Below are positions 1-8,461 of a stretch of 35,327 nucleotides of DNA, piece after piece. The position numbers were made by a program, and so were the translations under genes. The notes under the pieces were generated by a model that saw only the letters and a list, made by a program, of their open reading frames with translations, was not told where the DNA came from and did no database searches. Position 1 is the first letter of the stretch. Every line of letters starts with the position of its first letter. Origin of the DNA: Xanthobacteraceae bacterium (GTDB lineage: Bacteria > Pseudomonadota > Alphaproteobacteria > Rhizobiales > Xanthobacteraceae); the NCBI GenBank assembly GCA_030041005.1, contig JASHOR010000146.1:1-35327 (forward strand), written 5' to 3'.

Positions 1-423
1 AACGACTACACCGAATGGTCGGCTCCGCAGCGCGTACGCGACATCCTGCCCGACGAGGCCGACGAATTGCTTAAGCGCCGCTTTGCCATCATCCAGACTT
101 GGCGGCCGATCCGCCATCCGGTCGAAACTTTTCCGCTTGCCATGGCCGACGCGAGGACGCTGTCGCCGGACGACATGGTGATCTCGGAGCGACGCGCGCC
201 CGGGCGCATCGGCCAGACCTATGCGATCAAGTACAATCCGGCGCACGAATGGTACTGGTTCCCGCGCATGCAACGCGGGGAGGCCTACGTCTTCAAGGTG
301 TTCGACTCGATGAAAGACGCCCGCGCCCGCTGGACCGCGCACACCGCGTTCGAGGATCCGACAACGCCGCCACACGCGCGTCCGCGCGAGAGCATCGAAA
401 TCCGTACGATGGCGTTTTTCTGA
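1..423 (+). CDS. CmcJ/NvfI-family protein, 3' part (5' end outside window)
   Basis: The reading frame is open from base 1 and ends at a TGA at 421-423, so about 140 C-terminal residues are present and the start lies to the left. The conserved tail is recognisable: an N-D-Y-T segment at the edge, a W-R-P-I segment, the NPAHEWYWFPRM stretch, and the ending ESIEIRTMAFF. This resembles the CmcJ/NvfI family (annotated as '7-alpha-cephem-methoxylase P8 chain-related'), proteins with a 2-oxoglutarate-oxygenase-like fold whose bacterial members mostly have no assigned reaction. The family call is from memory of the sequence pattern. It converges on rpsI. Substrate and reaction cannot be stated. Confidence 0.75.
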   Translation, partial: NDYTEWSAPQRVRDILPDEADELLKRRFAIIQTWRPIRHPVETFPLAMADARTLSPDDMVISERRAPGRIGQTYAIKYNPAHEWYWFPRMQRGEAYVFKVFDSMKDARARWTAHTAFEDPTTPPHARPRESIEIRTMAFF

Positions 424-567
424 GGAATCATTCCGGGGCATGCCAAAGGCGCGAGTCCGAATCCATAACCGTCACGCATGCAGAATTCGCGCTGTCAATT
501 ACACCTGGACCATAGGGATTATGGATTCCGAGTCCGTGGACAATCGGCGCGCGTCGCGGAACGCCAA
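424..567. other. Convergent intergenic gap with an imperfect inverted repeat
   Basis: This gap separates the stop of the CmcJ-like gene (plus) from the stop of rpsI (minus). It holds an inverted repeat: the 10-base arm GAATCCATAA at 459-468 pairs perfectly with TTATGGATTC at 519-528. The arms extend imperfectly to about 453-468 and 519-534 around a 50-base loop. Inside lies a small hairpin, CCATA-GGGAT-TATGG (about 510-524). No T-tract follows on either strand, so a Rho-independent terminator is not clearly supported. No gene is seen here. Confidence 0.4.
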
Positions 568-1047
568 TTATCGCTTCGAGAACTGGAAGCTGCGGCGCGC
601 CTTGGCCTTGCCGTACTTCTTGCGCTCGACCACCCGCGGGTCGCGGGTGAGGAATCCGCCGTGCTTGAGGACCGACCGCAGGTCGGGTTCGTAGCGCATC
701 AGCGCCTTGGACAGTCCGTGACGCACGGCGCCCGCCTGGCCCGATAGCCCGCCGCCGGAGACGGTGCAAATCACGTCGTACTGACCTTGGCGGCTGGCGG
801 CAACGAGGGGCTGCTGGATCATCATGCGCAGAACCGGACGGGCGAAATAGGTCTCCACCGGCCGCTGGTTGACCACAATGTTGCCTGCACCCATCTTGAT
901 CCAGACCCGCGCGACCGCGTCCTTGCGCTTGCCGGTCGCATAGGCGCGGCCCTGCTTGTCGAGCTTCTGCACATATTTCGGCGGAGCCGGCGCCGCCGCC
1001 GGCTTGAGCGTGGACAGTTCTTCGAGCGTTTGGATCGTCTCGGCCAT
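568..1047 (-). CDS. rpsI: 30S ribosomal protein S9
   Basis: Small-subunit ribosomal protein whose basic C-terminal tail reaches toward the P-site tRNA. The 159-residue product has the alphaproteobacterial arrangement: a Pro/Ala-rich N-terminal extension of about 25 residues, then the S9 core with the [13 protein letters not shown] motif, the [14 protein letters not shown] loop and the terminal RRSFQFSKR. The start chosen is the ATG at 1045-1047, which overlaps the rplM stop as TGATG; a GTG one codon upstream (1048-1050) is possible. The pair rplM-rpsI is a universal ribosomal operon and the overlap implies translational coupling, with expression driven from the promoter upstream of rplM. Confidence 0.98.
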   Translation of the reverse strand: MAETIQTLEELSTLKPAAAPAPPKYVQKLDKQGRAYATGKRKDAVARVWIKMGAGNIVVNQRPVETYFARPVLRMMIQQPLVAASRQGQYDVICTVSGGGLSGQAGAVRHGLSKALMRYEPDLRSVLKHGGFLTRDPRVVERKKYGKAKARRSFQFSKR

Positions 1048-1511
1048 CACACGTTCCTCTTGTTCTTACGGTTCATCGCCGCGACATCGATCTTTTCCGG
1101 CTGCTGGGCTGCGTGCGGATGCTCGCCGTGCGGATAAACCCGCAAGTTCGCGAGCTGGCGGCGGCCGAGCGGCCCGTGCGGCAGCATCCGCTCCACCGCC
1201 TTTTCGACAATACGCTCGGGGAAACGGCCCGTCAGGATCGACTTGGCCGTCCGCTCCTTGATGCCGCCGATAAAGCCGGTGTGTTTGTGATACACCTTCT
1301 GCGTCACCTTGCGGCCGGTCAGCACCGCCTTGGCGGCATTGATGACGATGACGTTGTCGCCGCAGTCGACATGAGGCGTGAAGGTGGCCTTGTGCTTGCC
1401 GCGAAGCCGCAGCGCCACGATCGAGGCAAGGCGGCCGACGACAAGACCATCGGCGTCGATCATCACCCACTTCTTGTCGACTTCGGCAGGCTTGGCCGAA
1501 TAGGTTTTCAT
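1047..1511 (-). CDS. rplM: 50S ribosomal protein L13
   Basis: Large-subunit protein, an early assembly protein on 23S rRNA. The 154-residue product starts with [15 protein letters not shown]. It carries the L13 features: [12 protein letters not shown], the conserved [10 protein letters not shown] segment, the [12 protein letters not shown] motif, [11 protein letters not shown] and the YPHGEHPH tail. The reading frame extends upstream to 1553, but family length and N-terminus support the ATG at 1509-1511. It is the first gene of the rplM-rpsI operon. In many bacteria L13 or its partner regulates this mRNA; no such leader structure was identified here. A sigma70-like promoter lies at 1562-1590. 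Confidence 0.98.
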   Translation of the reverse strand: MKTYSAKPAEVDKKWVMIDADGLVVGRLASIVALRLRGKHKATFTPHVDCGDNVIVINAAKAVLTGRKVTQKVYHKHTGFIGGIKERTAKSILTGRFPERIVEKAVERMLPHGPLGRRQLANLRVYPHGEHPHAAQQPEKIDVAAMNRKNKRNV

Positions 1512-1561
1512 GGTCCACGTCCGTCTGGAAAGGGCGCCCAGCGTGGCAGGCACCGCGCTGG

Positions 1562-1590
1562 TGTTTAGTCCCCGGAAGGTCGATCGTCAA
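1562..1590 (-). promoter_or_regulatory. Candidate sigma70-type promoter for rplM-rpsI
   Basis: On the minus strand a TTGACG -35 box (1585-1590) is followed after 17 bases by TAAACA (1562-1567), a moderate -10 match. Transcription would begin near 1555, giving a leader of about 45 bases before the rplM ATG. The -35 and spacing are good and the -10 is weak. This is inference from sequence only. Confidence 0.45.
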
Positions 1591-1630
1591 TCCAAAATCT
1601 ATCGATTCATGCATGACTTCAACTATTTAT

Positions 1631-1653
1631 TTCGGAGGTATTATTATACCGAA
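1631..1653. repeat. AT-rich palindrome in the rplM/crotonase divergent region
   Basis: In the 270-bp gap between the divergent rplM and crotonase genes, an unusually AT-rich patch (about 1600-1655) contains the inverted repeat GGTAT-TATT-ATACC flanked by TTC on the left and GAA on the right. It has the look of an operator but matches no regulator site I can name. Apart from this and the rplM promoter, I see nothing in the gap. Confidence 0.3.
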
Positions 1654-1781
1654 CACGCCTTCAGCGATGTTGCTCCTTGGCCCTGGCGTGACCATTTCCC
1701 TGTGCACCGTCCCCCTGCCCTTGCCGTCGGCTCCCTCCACCGGGACGAAATCGGATAAGGTGCACAAAACGATCACGCCGC

Positions 1782-2624
1782 ATGACAAGTCGCAGCATGA
1801 GCATTCAGACCGCCGATTCCGCCGCAACCGCATCGCAATTGATGCTGTTGCGCGAGGACATTTCCGGGATTTCCATCCTCACTCTCAATCGGCCGCACGC
1901 CCGCAACAGCCTTTCCGAGGCGATGCTGGAGGCGCTTGGCGATGCGCTTACTGCAATCGCCCATGATCGCGACGTGCGCGCCGTGGTCCTTGCCGCGAAC
2001 GGCCCCGCTTTCTCCGCCGGCCACGACTTGAAAGAACTCAATGCGCGCCGCTCCGACGAGGATCGCGGACGCGGCTTCTTCAAGCATGTGATGGACCTGT
2101 GCAGCGGCGTCATGCAGCAAATCGTGATGCTGCCGCAGCCGGTAATCGCCGCAGTCCAGGCGACGGCGACCGCGGCCGGCTGCCAACTGGTGGCAAGCTG
2201 CGACCTGGCGGTCGCCTCGCGCACCGCCCGGTTCGCCACTCCCGGCGTCAATATCGGCCTGTTCTGCTCGACCCCGATGGTGGCGCTGTCGCGCAACGTG
2301 TCGCGCAAGCACGCCATGGAAATGCTGCTCACCGGCGATTTCATCTCGGCGGAGGAAGCCGCCCGCATCGGTCTGGTCAACCATGTCGTTACGCCCGGCA
2401 GCGAGCGCGAGGAAGCGATTCGCCTGGCGAGGAAGATCGCCGCCAAGTCGGCGCTGACGCTCAAGATTGGCAAGGAAGCGTTCTATCGCCAGATCGAAAT
2501 GCCTCTCGCCGAAGCCTACAAATACGCTTCGGACGTGATGGTGGAGAACATGCTGGCGCGCGATGCCGAGGAAGGCATCGCGGCCTTCATCGAGAAGCGG
2601 CCGCCAAACTGGCAGGATCGCTGA
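1782..2624 (+). CDS. Enoyl-CoA hydratase/isomerase (crotonase) fold protein, ECHDC3-like, catalytic Glu residues absent
   Basis: The 280-residue protein has the crotonase fold: an FSAGHDLKEL oxyanion-hole segment near residues 77-86, a second conserved turn at about 130-142, and a family-typical C-terminal helix. The overall pattern resembles ECHDC3-type proteins. In classical enoyl-CoA hydratase two glutamates perform the hydration (Glu144 and Glu164 of the rat enzyme, in GCELA and QPEI contexts). Here the matching positions are Gln135 (GCQLV) and Gly155 (TPGVN). A normal hydratase reaction is therefore doubtful, although a CoA-thioester ligand remains likely. The start may be the ATG at 1782 or the one at 1797; neither has a strong ribosome-binding site. 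It heads a plus-strand run with the CoA-binding protein and metY. Confidence 0.88.
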   Translation: MTSRSMSIQTADSAATASQLMLLREDISGISILTLNRPHARNSLSEAMLEALGDALTAIAHDRDVRAVVLAANGPAFSAGHDLKELNARRSDEDRGRGFFKHVMDLCSGVMQQIVMLPQPVIAAVQATATAAGCQLVASCDLAVASRTARFATPGVNIGLFCSTPMVALSRNVSRKHAMEMLLTGDFISAEEAARIGLVNHVVTPGSEREEAIRLARKIAAKSALTLKIGKEAFYRQIEMPLAEAYKYASDVMVENMLARDAEEGIAAFIEKRPPNWQDR

Positions 2625-2656
2625 ACAGGCCATCCCACATTGGATTGCAGACTGCA

Positions 2657-3235
2657 ATGAATCACGATTCCTATTCCGACAGCTACATTCGCGGCATTCT
2701 CAACACCGTAAAGACCATTGCCATGGTCGGCGCCTCGGAGAAGCAGAACAGGCCGAGCTATTTCGCGTTCAAATATTTGCTTGAGCGCGGCTATCGCATG
2801 ATCCCGATCAATCCCGGGCACGCCGGCGAAACCATGGTCGGCCAGCCCATCTACGCGCGGCTGGCCGACATTCCCGAGCCGGTCGACATGGTCGATATTT
2901 TCCGCGGCTCGCAATATGCGTTGCCGATCGTGCAGGAGGCGCTCGCGCTCAAGCCGCCGCCCTCGGTCATCTGGATGCAGCTTGGCGTACGCAACGACGA
3001 GGCGGCAGCTTTGGCCGAAGCCAACGGCATGAAGGTGGTGATGAACCGCTGTCCGAAGATCGAGTATGGTCGGCTGTCGTCGGAAATCGCCTGGATGGGC
3101 GTCAACACCCGCACGATCAGCGCCAGGAAAGCGACGATCGGCGGCGTGCAGCGCATGTCGCTCAACCGCGTCACGGCTCCCGGCGGCGCCACCGCCGCCA
3201 GCGACCGCGTGCAGCGCGGAGACGGCGGACATTAG
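2657..3235 (+). CDS. CoA-binding domain protein (YccU-like)
   Basis: The 192-residue protein consists mainly of a Rossmann-like CoA-binding domain. It has the KTIAMVGASEKQNRPSY nucleotide-loop motif at about residues 16-35, then IPINPGHAG, the VDIFR segment and VVMNRCPKIEY. These match the small stand-alone CoA-binding proteins related to E. coli YccU, relatives of the N-terminal domain of succinyl-CoA synthetase alpha. The molecular function of these stand-alone proteins is unknown. The ATG at 2657 lies 32 bases after the crotonase stop. A longer upstream open frame overlaps the crotonase gene and is rejected as antisense-like noise. The residues after about 150 are low in complexity. Placement between a CoA-fold protein and metY suggests co-transcription. 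Confidence 0.88.
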   Translation: MNHDSYSDSYIRGILNTVKTIAMVGASEKQNRPSYFAFKYLLERGYRMIPINPGHAGETMVGQPIYARLADIPEPVDMVDIFRGSQYALPIVQEALALKPPPSVIWMQLGVRNDEAAALAEANGMKVVMNRCPKIEYGRLSSEIAWMGVNTRTISARKATIGGVQRMSLNRVTAPGGATAASDRVQRGDGGH

Positions 3236-3323
3236 GCGCCGCCTCGTTTTCGACAGCGGCTTCTGTTTCGGTGCCGGAGCAGGGAAAATCCTTCTTTCAT
3301 TCACAGCGGCGCTTCCGCGCGCC

Positions 3324-3349
3324 TTGACGGCCCCTGCCCGTCCTATAAA
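3324..3349 (+). promoter_or_regulatory. Possible promoter upstream of metY
   Basis: TTGACG (3324-3329) is followed by TATAAA (3344-3349). Both boxes are good matches, but the spacer is only 14 bases, short of the usual 16-18, so this is a weak call. It lies about 45 bases before the metY ATG. I compared the 156-bp gap by eye with the SAM-II riboswitch pattern common before alphaproteobacterial met genes and saw no match. Confidence 0.3.
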
Positions 3350-3391
3350 CGAAAATGACGCAGATAACCGTCCTGCCAGAAGGATCTGCTG

Positions 3392-4672
3392 ATGACCGAA
3401 CGCATTCCGGGGTTTTCGACGCTTGCGGTCCATGCGGGCGCGCAGCCCGATCCGACCACGGGCGCGCGCGCGACGCCGATCTACCAGACGACATCATACG
3501 TGTTCGAGAGCGTCGATCATGCCGCCTCGCTGTTTGGACTGCAGACGTTCGGCAACATCTACACGCGCATCGGCAATCCGACCAATGCGGTGCTGGAAGA
3601 GCGCGTCGCGGCGCTGGAAGGCGGCACCGCCGGCCTCGCGGTCGCCTCGGGCCATGCCGCGCAGGTCCTGGTGTTTCATTGCCTGATGCAGCCCGGCGAC
3701 GAGTTTGTGGCGTCGAAGAAGCTCTATGGCGGCTCGATCAACCAGTTCAATCACGCGTTCAAGAATTTCGGCTGGAACGTGGTATGGGCCGATCCTGACG
3801 ACATTTCTTCGTTCGAACGCGCCATCTCGCCCAAGACCAAGGCGATCTTCACCGAATCGATTGCCAATCCCGGCGGCGTCATCACCGACATGGACGCCGT
3901 TGCACAGGTCGCCAAGCGGGCCGGCGTGCCCTACATCGTCGACAACACGCTGGCGTCGCCGTATCTGTGCCGGCCGTTCGAGCACGGCGCCGATATCATC
4001 GTGCATTCGCTGACCAAATTCTTGGGCGGTCATGGCAATTCGATCGGCGGCATGATCGTTGACGGCGGCACCTTCAACTGGTCCCGCGAACGCCGCTATC
4101 CGATGCTGTGCGAGCCGAGGCCGGAATATCATGGCATCGTGCTGCACGAGACCTTCGGCAATTTCGCCTTTGCCATCGCCTGCCGGGTACTGGCGTTGCG
4201 CGACATCGGGTCGGCGCTGTCTCCGTTCAACGCCTTTCTCATTCTCACCGGCATCGAGACCTTGCCGCTGCGCATGCGCAAGCACTGCGACAACACGCTG
4301 ACGGTCGCGCAATGGATTTCCAACCATCCGAAAGTGGCATGGGTCAGCTATCCGGGGCTGCCGGGCGATCGCTTTCATAACCTCGCCAAGAAATATTGTC
4401 CGAACGGCGCCGGGGCGGTGTTCACCTTCGGGCTCAAGGGCGGCTACGACGCCGGCGTCAAGCTTGTCTCCAATGTCAAGTTGTTCTCGCATCTCGCCAA
4501 TATCGGCGATACGCGCTCGTTGATCATTCATCCGGCATCCACCACCCACCGGCAACTCAGCGATGCGCAAAAGACCGCAGCCGGCGCCGGGCCGGACGTG
4601 GTGCGGCTGTCGATCGGCATCGAGGACCACGAGGACATTATCGCCGATCTGGAAGAGGGCTTGGCGGATTGA
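3392..4672 (+). CDS. metY: O-acetylhomoserine sulfhydrylase (aminocarboxypropyltransferase)
   Basis: PLP enzyme of the Cys/Met metabolism family that forms homocysteine from O-acetylhomoserine and sulfide, the direct sulfhydrylation route to methionine. The 426-residue product has the N-terminal [14 protein letters not shown], the [21 protein letters not shown] substrate region (about 58-78), the YGGS loop near 112, and the PLP lysine at about residue 209 in [12 protein letters not shown]. It ends with the family-typical [12 protein letters not shown] segment. Length and motifs fit metY better than metB or metZ, though MetZ (O-succinylhomoserine) cannot be fully excluded. An AAGGAT sequence lies about eight bases before the ATG. 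A possible weak terminator follows at 4708-4732. Confidence 0.93.
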   Translation: MTERIPGFSTLAVHAGAQPDPTTGARATPIYQTTSYVFESVDHAASLFGLQTFGNIYTRIGNPTNAVLEERVAALEGGTAGLAVASGHAAQVLVFHCLMQPGDEFVASKKLYGGSINQFNHAFKNFGWNVVWADPDDISSFERAISPKTKAIFTESIANPGGVITDMDAVAQVAKRAGVPYIVDNTLASPYLCRPFEHGADIIVHSLTKFLGGHGNSIGGMIVDGGTFNWSRERRYPMLCEPRPEYHGIVLHETFGNFAFAIACRVLALRDIGSALSPFNAFLILTGIETLPLRMRKHCDNTLTVAQWISNHPKVAWVSYPGLPGDRFHNLAKKYCPNGAGAVFTFGLKGGYDAGVKLVSNVKLFSHLANIGDTRSLIIHPASTTHRQLSDAQKTAAGAGPDVVRLSIGIEDHEDIIADLEEGLAD

Positions 4673-4707
4673 ACCGCCAAACTTGCGGCGACTGTTTGCC
4701 TGGAGAT

Positions 4708-4732
4708 GGCGACGCGCCATGCCGCGCCTTTT
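4708..4732 (+). terminator. Weak hairpin with T-tract after metY
   Basis: GGCGACGC and GCCGCGCC arms can pair around a short loop (two mismatched positions inside the stem), followed by TTTT at 4729-4732. It lies about 35 bases after the metY stop, in the convergent gap before the prolyl oligopeptidase gene. The stem is imperfect, so confidence is low. Confidence 0.35.
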
Positions 4733-4774
4733 CTGGATCTGCCCGCGGCCATCGCGTGAGGATCGCGTTGGGCG

Positions 4775-6892
4775 CTACCGCGCCGCCATCTCCGGCGCAA
4801 TCGTCTTGCGCAGGAAGGCAAAGCCAAGCGCAATCTTGAAGGCGAGCTGCGTGTTGTCGGTGGCGCCGGCATGGCCGCCCTCAGGCGGCTCGTAGAAATA
4901 CGCGCGATAGCCGAGCGCCAGGAGTTTTGCCGCCATCTTGCGCGCGTGACCCGGATGGACGCGATCGTCGCGCGCTGAGGTGGTGAGCAGAATGGGTGGA
5001 TATTGCTGCCCGGCTTCGACCGCCTGATAGGCGGAAATGCCGCGCAGAAACGCCCAGTCGTCCGGGTTGTCCGGGTCGCCGTATTCGCTGATCCAGCTCG
5101 AGCCGGCAGTGAGCTTGGTGTATCTCTGCATGTCGAGAAGCGGAACTGCGCACTCGATGGCGCCGAACAGCGCCGGATAGCGGGTGAACATGTTGCCGAC
5201 GAGCAGCCCGCCGTTGCTGCCGCCGACGCATGCGAGCCGCTGCGGCCGGGTTATCCCGCGCGCGATCAAATCCATGGCCACGGCGGCGAAATCGTCATGG
5301 GCGAGCTTTTTGCCGGCGCGCATGCCGGCTTTATGCCAATCCGGGCCGAACTCGCCGCCGCCGCGAATGTTGGCGATGACGAGGGTGCCGCCTCGCTCGA
5401 GCCAGAGCTTTCCGTTGGACGCGGAGTAATACGGCAGGCTGGAAATCTGATAGCCGCCGTAGCCGGTGAGCAGGACGGCGTTAGAGCCGTCAGCCGGCGC
5501 GTCGGCTCGTCCGATCTGAAAATACGGGATCCGAGTGCCGTCGACCGACACCGCCTCATGCTGGGTTATGGCGAGCCCGCCGGCATTGAACCGCTCCGGC
5601 GAGCGTTTAAGAGGTTCGGGAGGCCTGCCGACCCGCACCAGTGATTGCGACGGCGGCGTCACGCTGTTCTGCGCCGCAACAACAAAAACCCCGCGTTCGC
5701 GCTCGCCTTCGGCGAACCATTCGTCGTCGTCGAGCGCCAACGGCGAAATATCGAGCGTCGACAAATCCGAAAAGCCGCTTACCTGCTCGCATTGCCATTT
5801 GCCTCCCACGACGTGGGCGAGGAAAATGTACGAGCGAACATTATCGAGGACCTTAAATGCAATTACGTCGCCAGTGGCACTGAACCCATACAGGAAGCGT
5901 CGCGGCGAAGGCTCGAACAGCACCGTAAGGTCTTGTTCGCCGCTGAGGAATGCGGCGAGCGAGGTGGCCAGCAGCGCACCGGCCGGATAGATGCGCCCGC
6001 CGGCTTTCCATTCCGTGCGCAGATTGACGACGAGCCAATCCCGTTCGATGGAGAAATAGGCGTCGCTCGGAATGTCGAGCCTGATCGGTCCGCCGGCGTC
6101 CCGCTCGATAAAGTCCTCGTGATGCACGAAATCGGTCCGGCGCCCATACATCGTGCGCGGATCGCGCGGGCCATGATCGCGCCAGCCCCAGGCGACCATG
6201 TGGTTGCGCTCGCATTCGAAGAGAATCGGCGCCGATTCGAGCGCCGCGCCGCGCCGGAGCAGCCGCACGGTGCGCGGATAGCCGCTTGCCGTCTGAAACT
6301 CCTCGCCGCCGAGCGCCAAACTCACCAGAAGCGTATCGGCATCGAGCCAGCCTGCCGAACCTTTCGCCTCCGGCAAATAAAAGCCGCCCTCGACGAAACA
6401 TTTCTTGGCCAGATCGAACTCGCGCCTGACCGCGGCGTCGGCGCCGCCGCGCGAGAGCTGAATGAGGCCGTGCCGATGCTCGGGCGGCAGCGTCGTGCAG
6501 CCGCGCCATACCCAGTCTTCGCCTTCCGCTTTCGCCAACAGGTCGAGGTCGAGCAACGTCTCCCATGCGGGGTCGTCACTGCGATAGTTGGCGAGCGTGG
6601 TCCGCCGCCACAGCCCTTTGCGGTGCTCGGCGTCCTGCCAGAAATTGTAGACAAATGTGCCGCGCTCCTGAATCCAGGGGATACGATCGGCGGCGTCCAA
6701 CATGTCGAGAACGGCCTTCCTGTCGGCCTCGAATTGTGCGTCGCCCAGCGCCTCCAGTGTTTCGCGGTTGCGCGCCTCGACCCAGGCGCGCACCCGCGCG
6801 CTGTCGATTTCCTCGAGCCAAAGGTAGGGATCGTCGACCGCGACGGGCATCTCCACGCGGCTACCGTCCGGCTGACCTCGATCTTCGCTCAT
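4775..6892 (-). CDS. Prolyl oligopeptidase family serine peptidase (S9A)
   Basis: The 705-residue enzyme would cleave short peptides after proline. An N-terminal seven-bladed propeller domain follows the family motif DPYLWLEE (about residue 20), and the C-terminal alpha/beta-hydrolase domain carries the triad. These are Ser559 in GGSNGG, Asp at about 642-643 in SARDDRV, and His674 in PEGGHAG, close to the Ser554/Asp641/His680 spacing and 710-residue length of the porcine enzyme. No signal peptide is evident, so it is probably cytosolic. The open frame runs to 7156, but the ATG at 6890-6892 gives the family N-terminus. It also overlaps the heme A synthase stop as ATGA, implying translational coupling. 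The preferred peptide substrate is unknown. Confidence 0.93.
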   Translation of the reverse strand: MSEDRGQPDGSRVEMPVAVDDPYLWLEEIDSARVRAWVEARNRETLEALGDAQFEADRKAVLDMLDAADRIPWIQERGTFVYNFWQDAEHRKGLWRRTTLANYRSDDPAWETLLDLDLLAKAEGEDWVWRGCTTLPPEHRHGLIQLSRGGADAAVRREFDLAKKCFVEGGFYLPEAKGSAGWLDADTLLVSLALGGEEFQTASGYPRTVRLLRRGAALESAPILFECERNHMVAWGWRDHGPRDPRTMYGRRTDFVHHEDFIERDAGGPIRLDIPSDAYFSIERDWLVVNLRTEWKAGGRIYPAGALLATSLAAFLSGEQDLTVLFEPSPRRFLYGFSATGDVIAFKVLDNVRSYIFLAHVVGGKWQCEQVSGFSDLSTLDISPLALDDDEWFAEGERERGVFVVAAQNSVTPPSQSLVRVGRPPEPLKRSPERFNAGGLAITQHEAVSVDGTRIPYFQIGRADAPADGSNAVLLTGYGGYQISSLPYYSASNGKLWLERGGTLVIANIRGGGEFGPDWHKAGMRAGKKLAHDDFAAVAMDLIARGITRPQRLACVGGSNGGLLVGNMFTRYPALFGAIECAVPLLDMQRYTKLTAGSSWISEYGDPDNPDDWAFLRGISAYQAVEAGQQYPPILLTTSARDDRVHPGHARKMAAKLLALGYRAYFYEPPEGGHAGATDNTQLAFKIALGFAFLRKTIAPEMAAR

Positions 6893-8022
6893 GCGCTCGA
6901 TGAGCTTGGCAACGGCATCGCGGCCGGCCATGAAAAATGCGCCGGCTGCCGCGTCATTCGTTCGGCATGCACGACTGCGATCGTCAAAACAATCATTGCC
7001 GTCCCCTGATGCAGAAGAGCGAGCGGCAGCGGCACGACCAGCAACAGCGTCGTTATCCCAAGTGCGGCTTGAACCGTCACCGCGGCAAATAACGCGAGTG
7101 CCCCGACAAATGCGGGACGCGCCCGCGCAACGCGAAAGGTATCGACTGCATGCCACGCCGTAAACAGCCAGATCGCGTAGGCGAGCACGCGATGGTCAAA
7201 CTGAATTGTCAGCGTATTCTCGAAGAAATTTCGCCACAGCGGCGTACTGGCAAACAATTGCGAAGCGCTCGGCACCAGCGAACCGTCGATCAACGGCCAG
7301 GTGTTGTAGATGTACCCGGCACGCGATCCGGCAACCAATGCGCCGAGGTAGATTTGCGCCAGAACGAGCGCGAGAAGGGCGATTGCAGTGGCGCGGAAGA
7401 GCGTGGCGGGCCTGGTTGCGCATGCAATCGACCGCGCGGAGGAAGGCGGCGGCGCTCCACCCTGCCGCAGTGCCGTCCAGAGAATGGCGATGTAGATCAC
7501 GCAGGCGAGCAACAAATGCGCCGCAAGGCGATATTGCGACACTTCGACGCGATGGGCGAGGCCGGAGGAGACCATCCACCAGCCGACAGCCCCCTGCAGC
7601 GCGCCGAGACCAAAGATCAGCCACAGCCGCGCGCGCAATCCCGGCCCGATCGAACCGCGCCACAGGAACCAGAGCAGCGGCAAAAGGAACACGATTCCGA
7701 TGAGCCGGCCGATGAGTCGGTGCGTCCATTCCCACCAAAAAATGGTCTTGAATGCATCGAGGCTCATCCCCTCGTTGAACGCCATGTATTGGGGGATGGC
7801 CTGATATCTGTGGAACTCGGCGAGCCATTGCGCCTTGCTCAACGGCGGCACCACGCCGACCACCGGCTGCCATTGCGTGATCGAGAGGCCGGATTCGGTC
7901 AGCCGCGTCGCGCCGCCGACCAGCACCATCGCCAGCACAAGCGCAGCCACAGCAAAGAGCCAAAGCTGGATCGCGCGCGCGGGCTCGGCTGCCCGGATGT
8001 TGTCTGAAGCGGTTGCAGTCAC
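6889..8022 (-). CDS. ctaA: Heme A synthase, COX15/CtaA family
   Basis: Inner-membrane enzyme that oxidises the C8 methyl of heme O to give heme A for aa3-type cytochrome oxidase. The 377-residue product has about eight hydrophobic helices in two pseudo-repeats. Conserved histidines appear in [24 protein letters not shown] and LLHQGTAM, the expected heme-ligand and catalytic positions. The loop SQYRLAAHL between the halves is also typical of the COX15 (type 2) branch. The start is taken as the GTG at 8020-8022. The stop overlaps the prolyl oligopeptidase start by four bases. Divergent from the DUF2842 gene across 174 bp in which I could not pick a convincing promoter. Confidence 0.95.
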   Translation of the reverse strand: MTATASDNIRAAEPARAIQLWLFAVAALVLAMVLVGGATRLTESGLSITQWQPVVGVVPPLSKAQWLAEFHRYQAIPQYMAFNEGMSLDAFKTIFWWEWTHRLIGRLIGIVFLLPLLWFLWRGSIGPGLRARLWLIFGLGALQGAVGWWMVSSGLAHRVEVSQYRLAAHLLLACVIYIAILWTALRQGGAPPPSSARSIACATRPATLFRATAIALLALVLAQIYLGALVAGSRAGYIYNTWPLIDGSLVPSASQLFASTPLWRNFFENTLTIQFDHRVLAYAIWLFTAWHAVDTFRVARARPAFVGALALFAAVTVQAALGITTLLLVVPLPLALLHQGTAMIVLTIAVVHAERMTRQPAHFSWPAAMPLPSSSSA

Positions 8023-8196
8023 AATGATCGCTTGTGTGAGGCACGCGGACCATATAGTGCTGGCTTGGCCCTCGCAATCACGTCATCGCGAGGCCTGATG
8101 CCGCCAGACGCGGTTTCGAGCCGGCGCGAACGATCCGCGCATTTCGACTCAGACCGCAAGCACGGCCGCCAATTGCCTTCGGTGTCCTGTCTCGCC

Positions 8197-8439
8197 ATGT
8201 CGATCCGCGTGCGAAAGTTCATCGGCACCGTGCTTTTGTTCGCGCTCGTCATCGTCTGGGCGCTGATCGCCATGGCCCTGGCGCAGACACCGGTCATTCA
8301 CAACAACGTCGCCGCCTCGATCGCATATTATGTGATCGTTGGCATCGGATGGGTGCTGCCGGCGATGCCGATCGTCGCCTGGATGAGCCGCAGAGATCGA
8401 AACTCTGCGGACAGAAATCCGACGAATTTCCGCGTCTGA
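8197..8439 (+). CDS. DUF2842 family small membrane protein
   Basis: An 80-residue protein starting MSIRVRKFIGT, with two hydrophobic segments (about residues 8-28 and 40-60) around a short loop and a charged C-terminal tail. The N-terminus and the GWVLPAMPIVAWMSR segment match the DUF2842 family, which I know only from alphaproteobacteria and which has no known function. The start at 8197 is chosen from the family N-terminus; the frame is open from 8032 but that extension is not conserved-looking. It lies divergent to heme A synthase and ends 22 bases from the convergent deacetylase gene. A role linked to respiratory membrane proteins is only a guess from position. Confidence 0.82.
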   Translation: MSIRVRKFIGTVLLFALVIVWALIAMALAQTPVIHNNVAASIAYYVIVGIGWVLPAMPIVAWMSRRDRNSADRNPTNFRV

Positions 8440-8461
8440 TCCGCCGCGAGCGGAATACGCG

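Noticed and set aside
3236-3391. Possible SAM-II riboswitch before metY
   Set aside because: The gap was read against the remembered SAM-II pattern and no conserved core or pseudoknot arrangement was seen.
5645-7009. A 454-codon plus-strand open frame
   Set aside because: It is antisense to the prolyl oligopeptidase gene, whose triad and propeller motif are intact.
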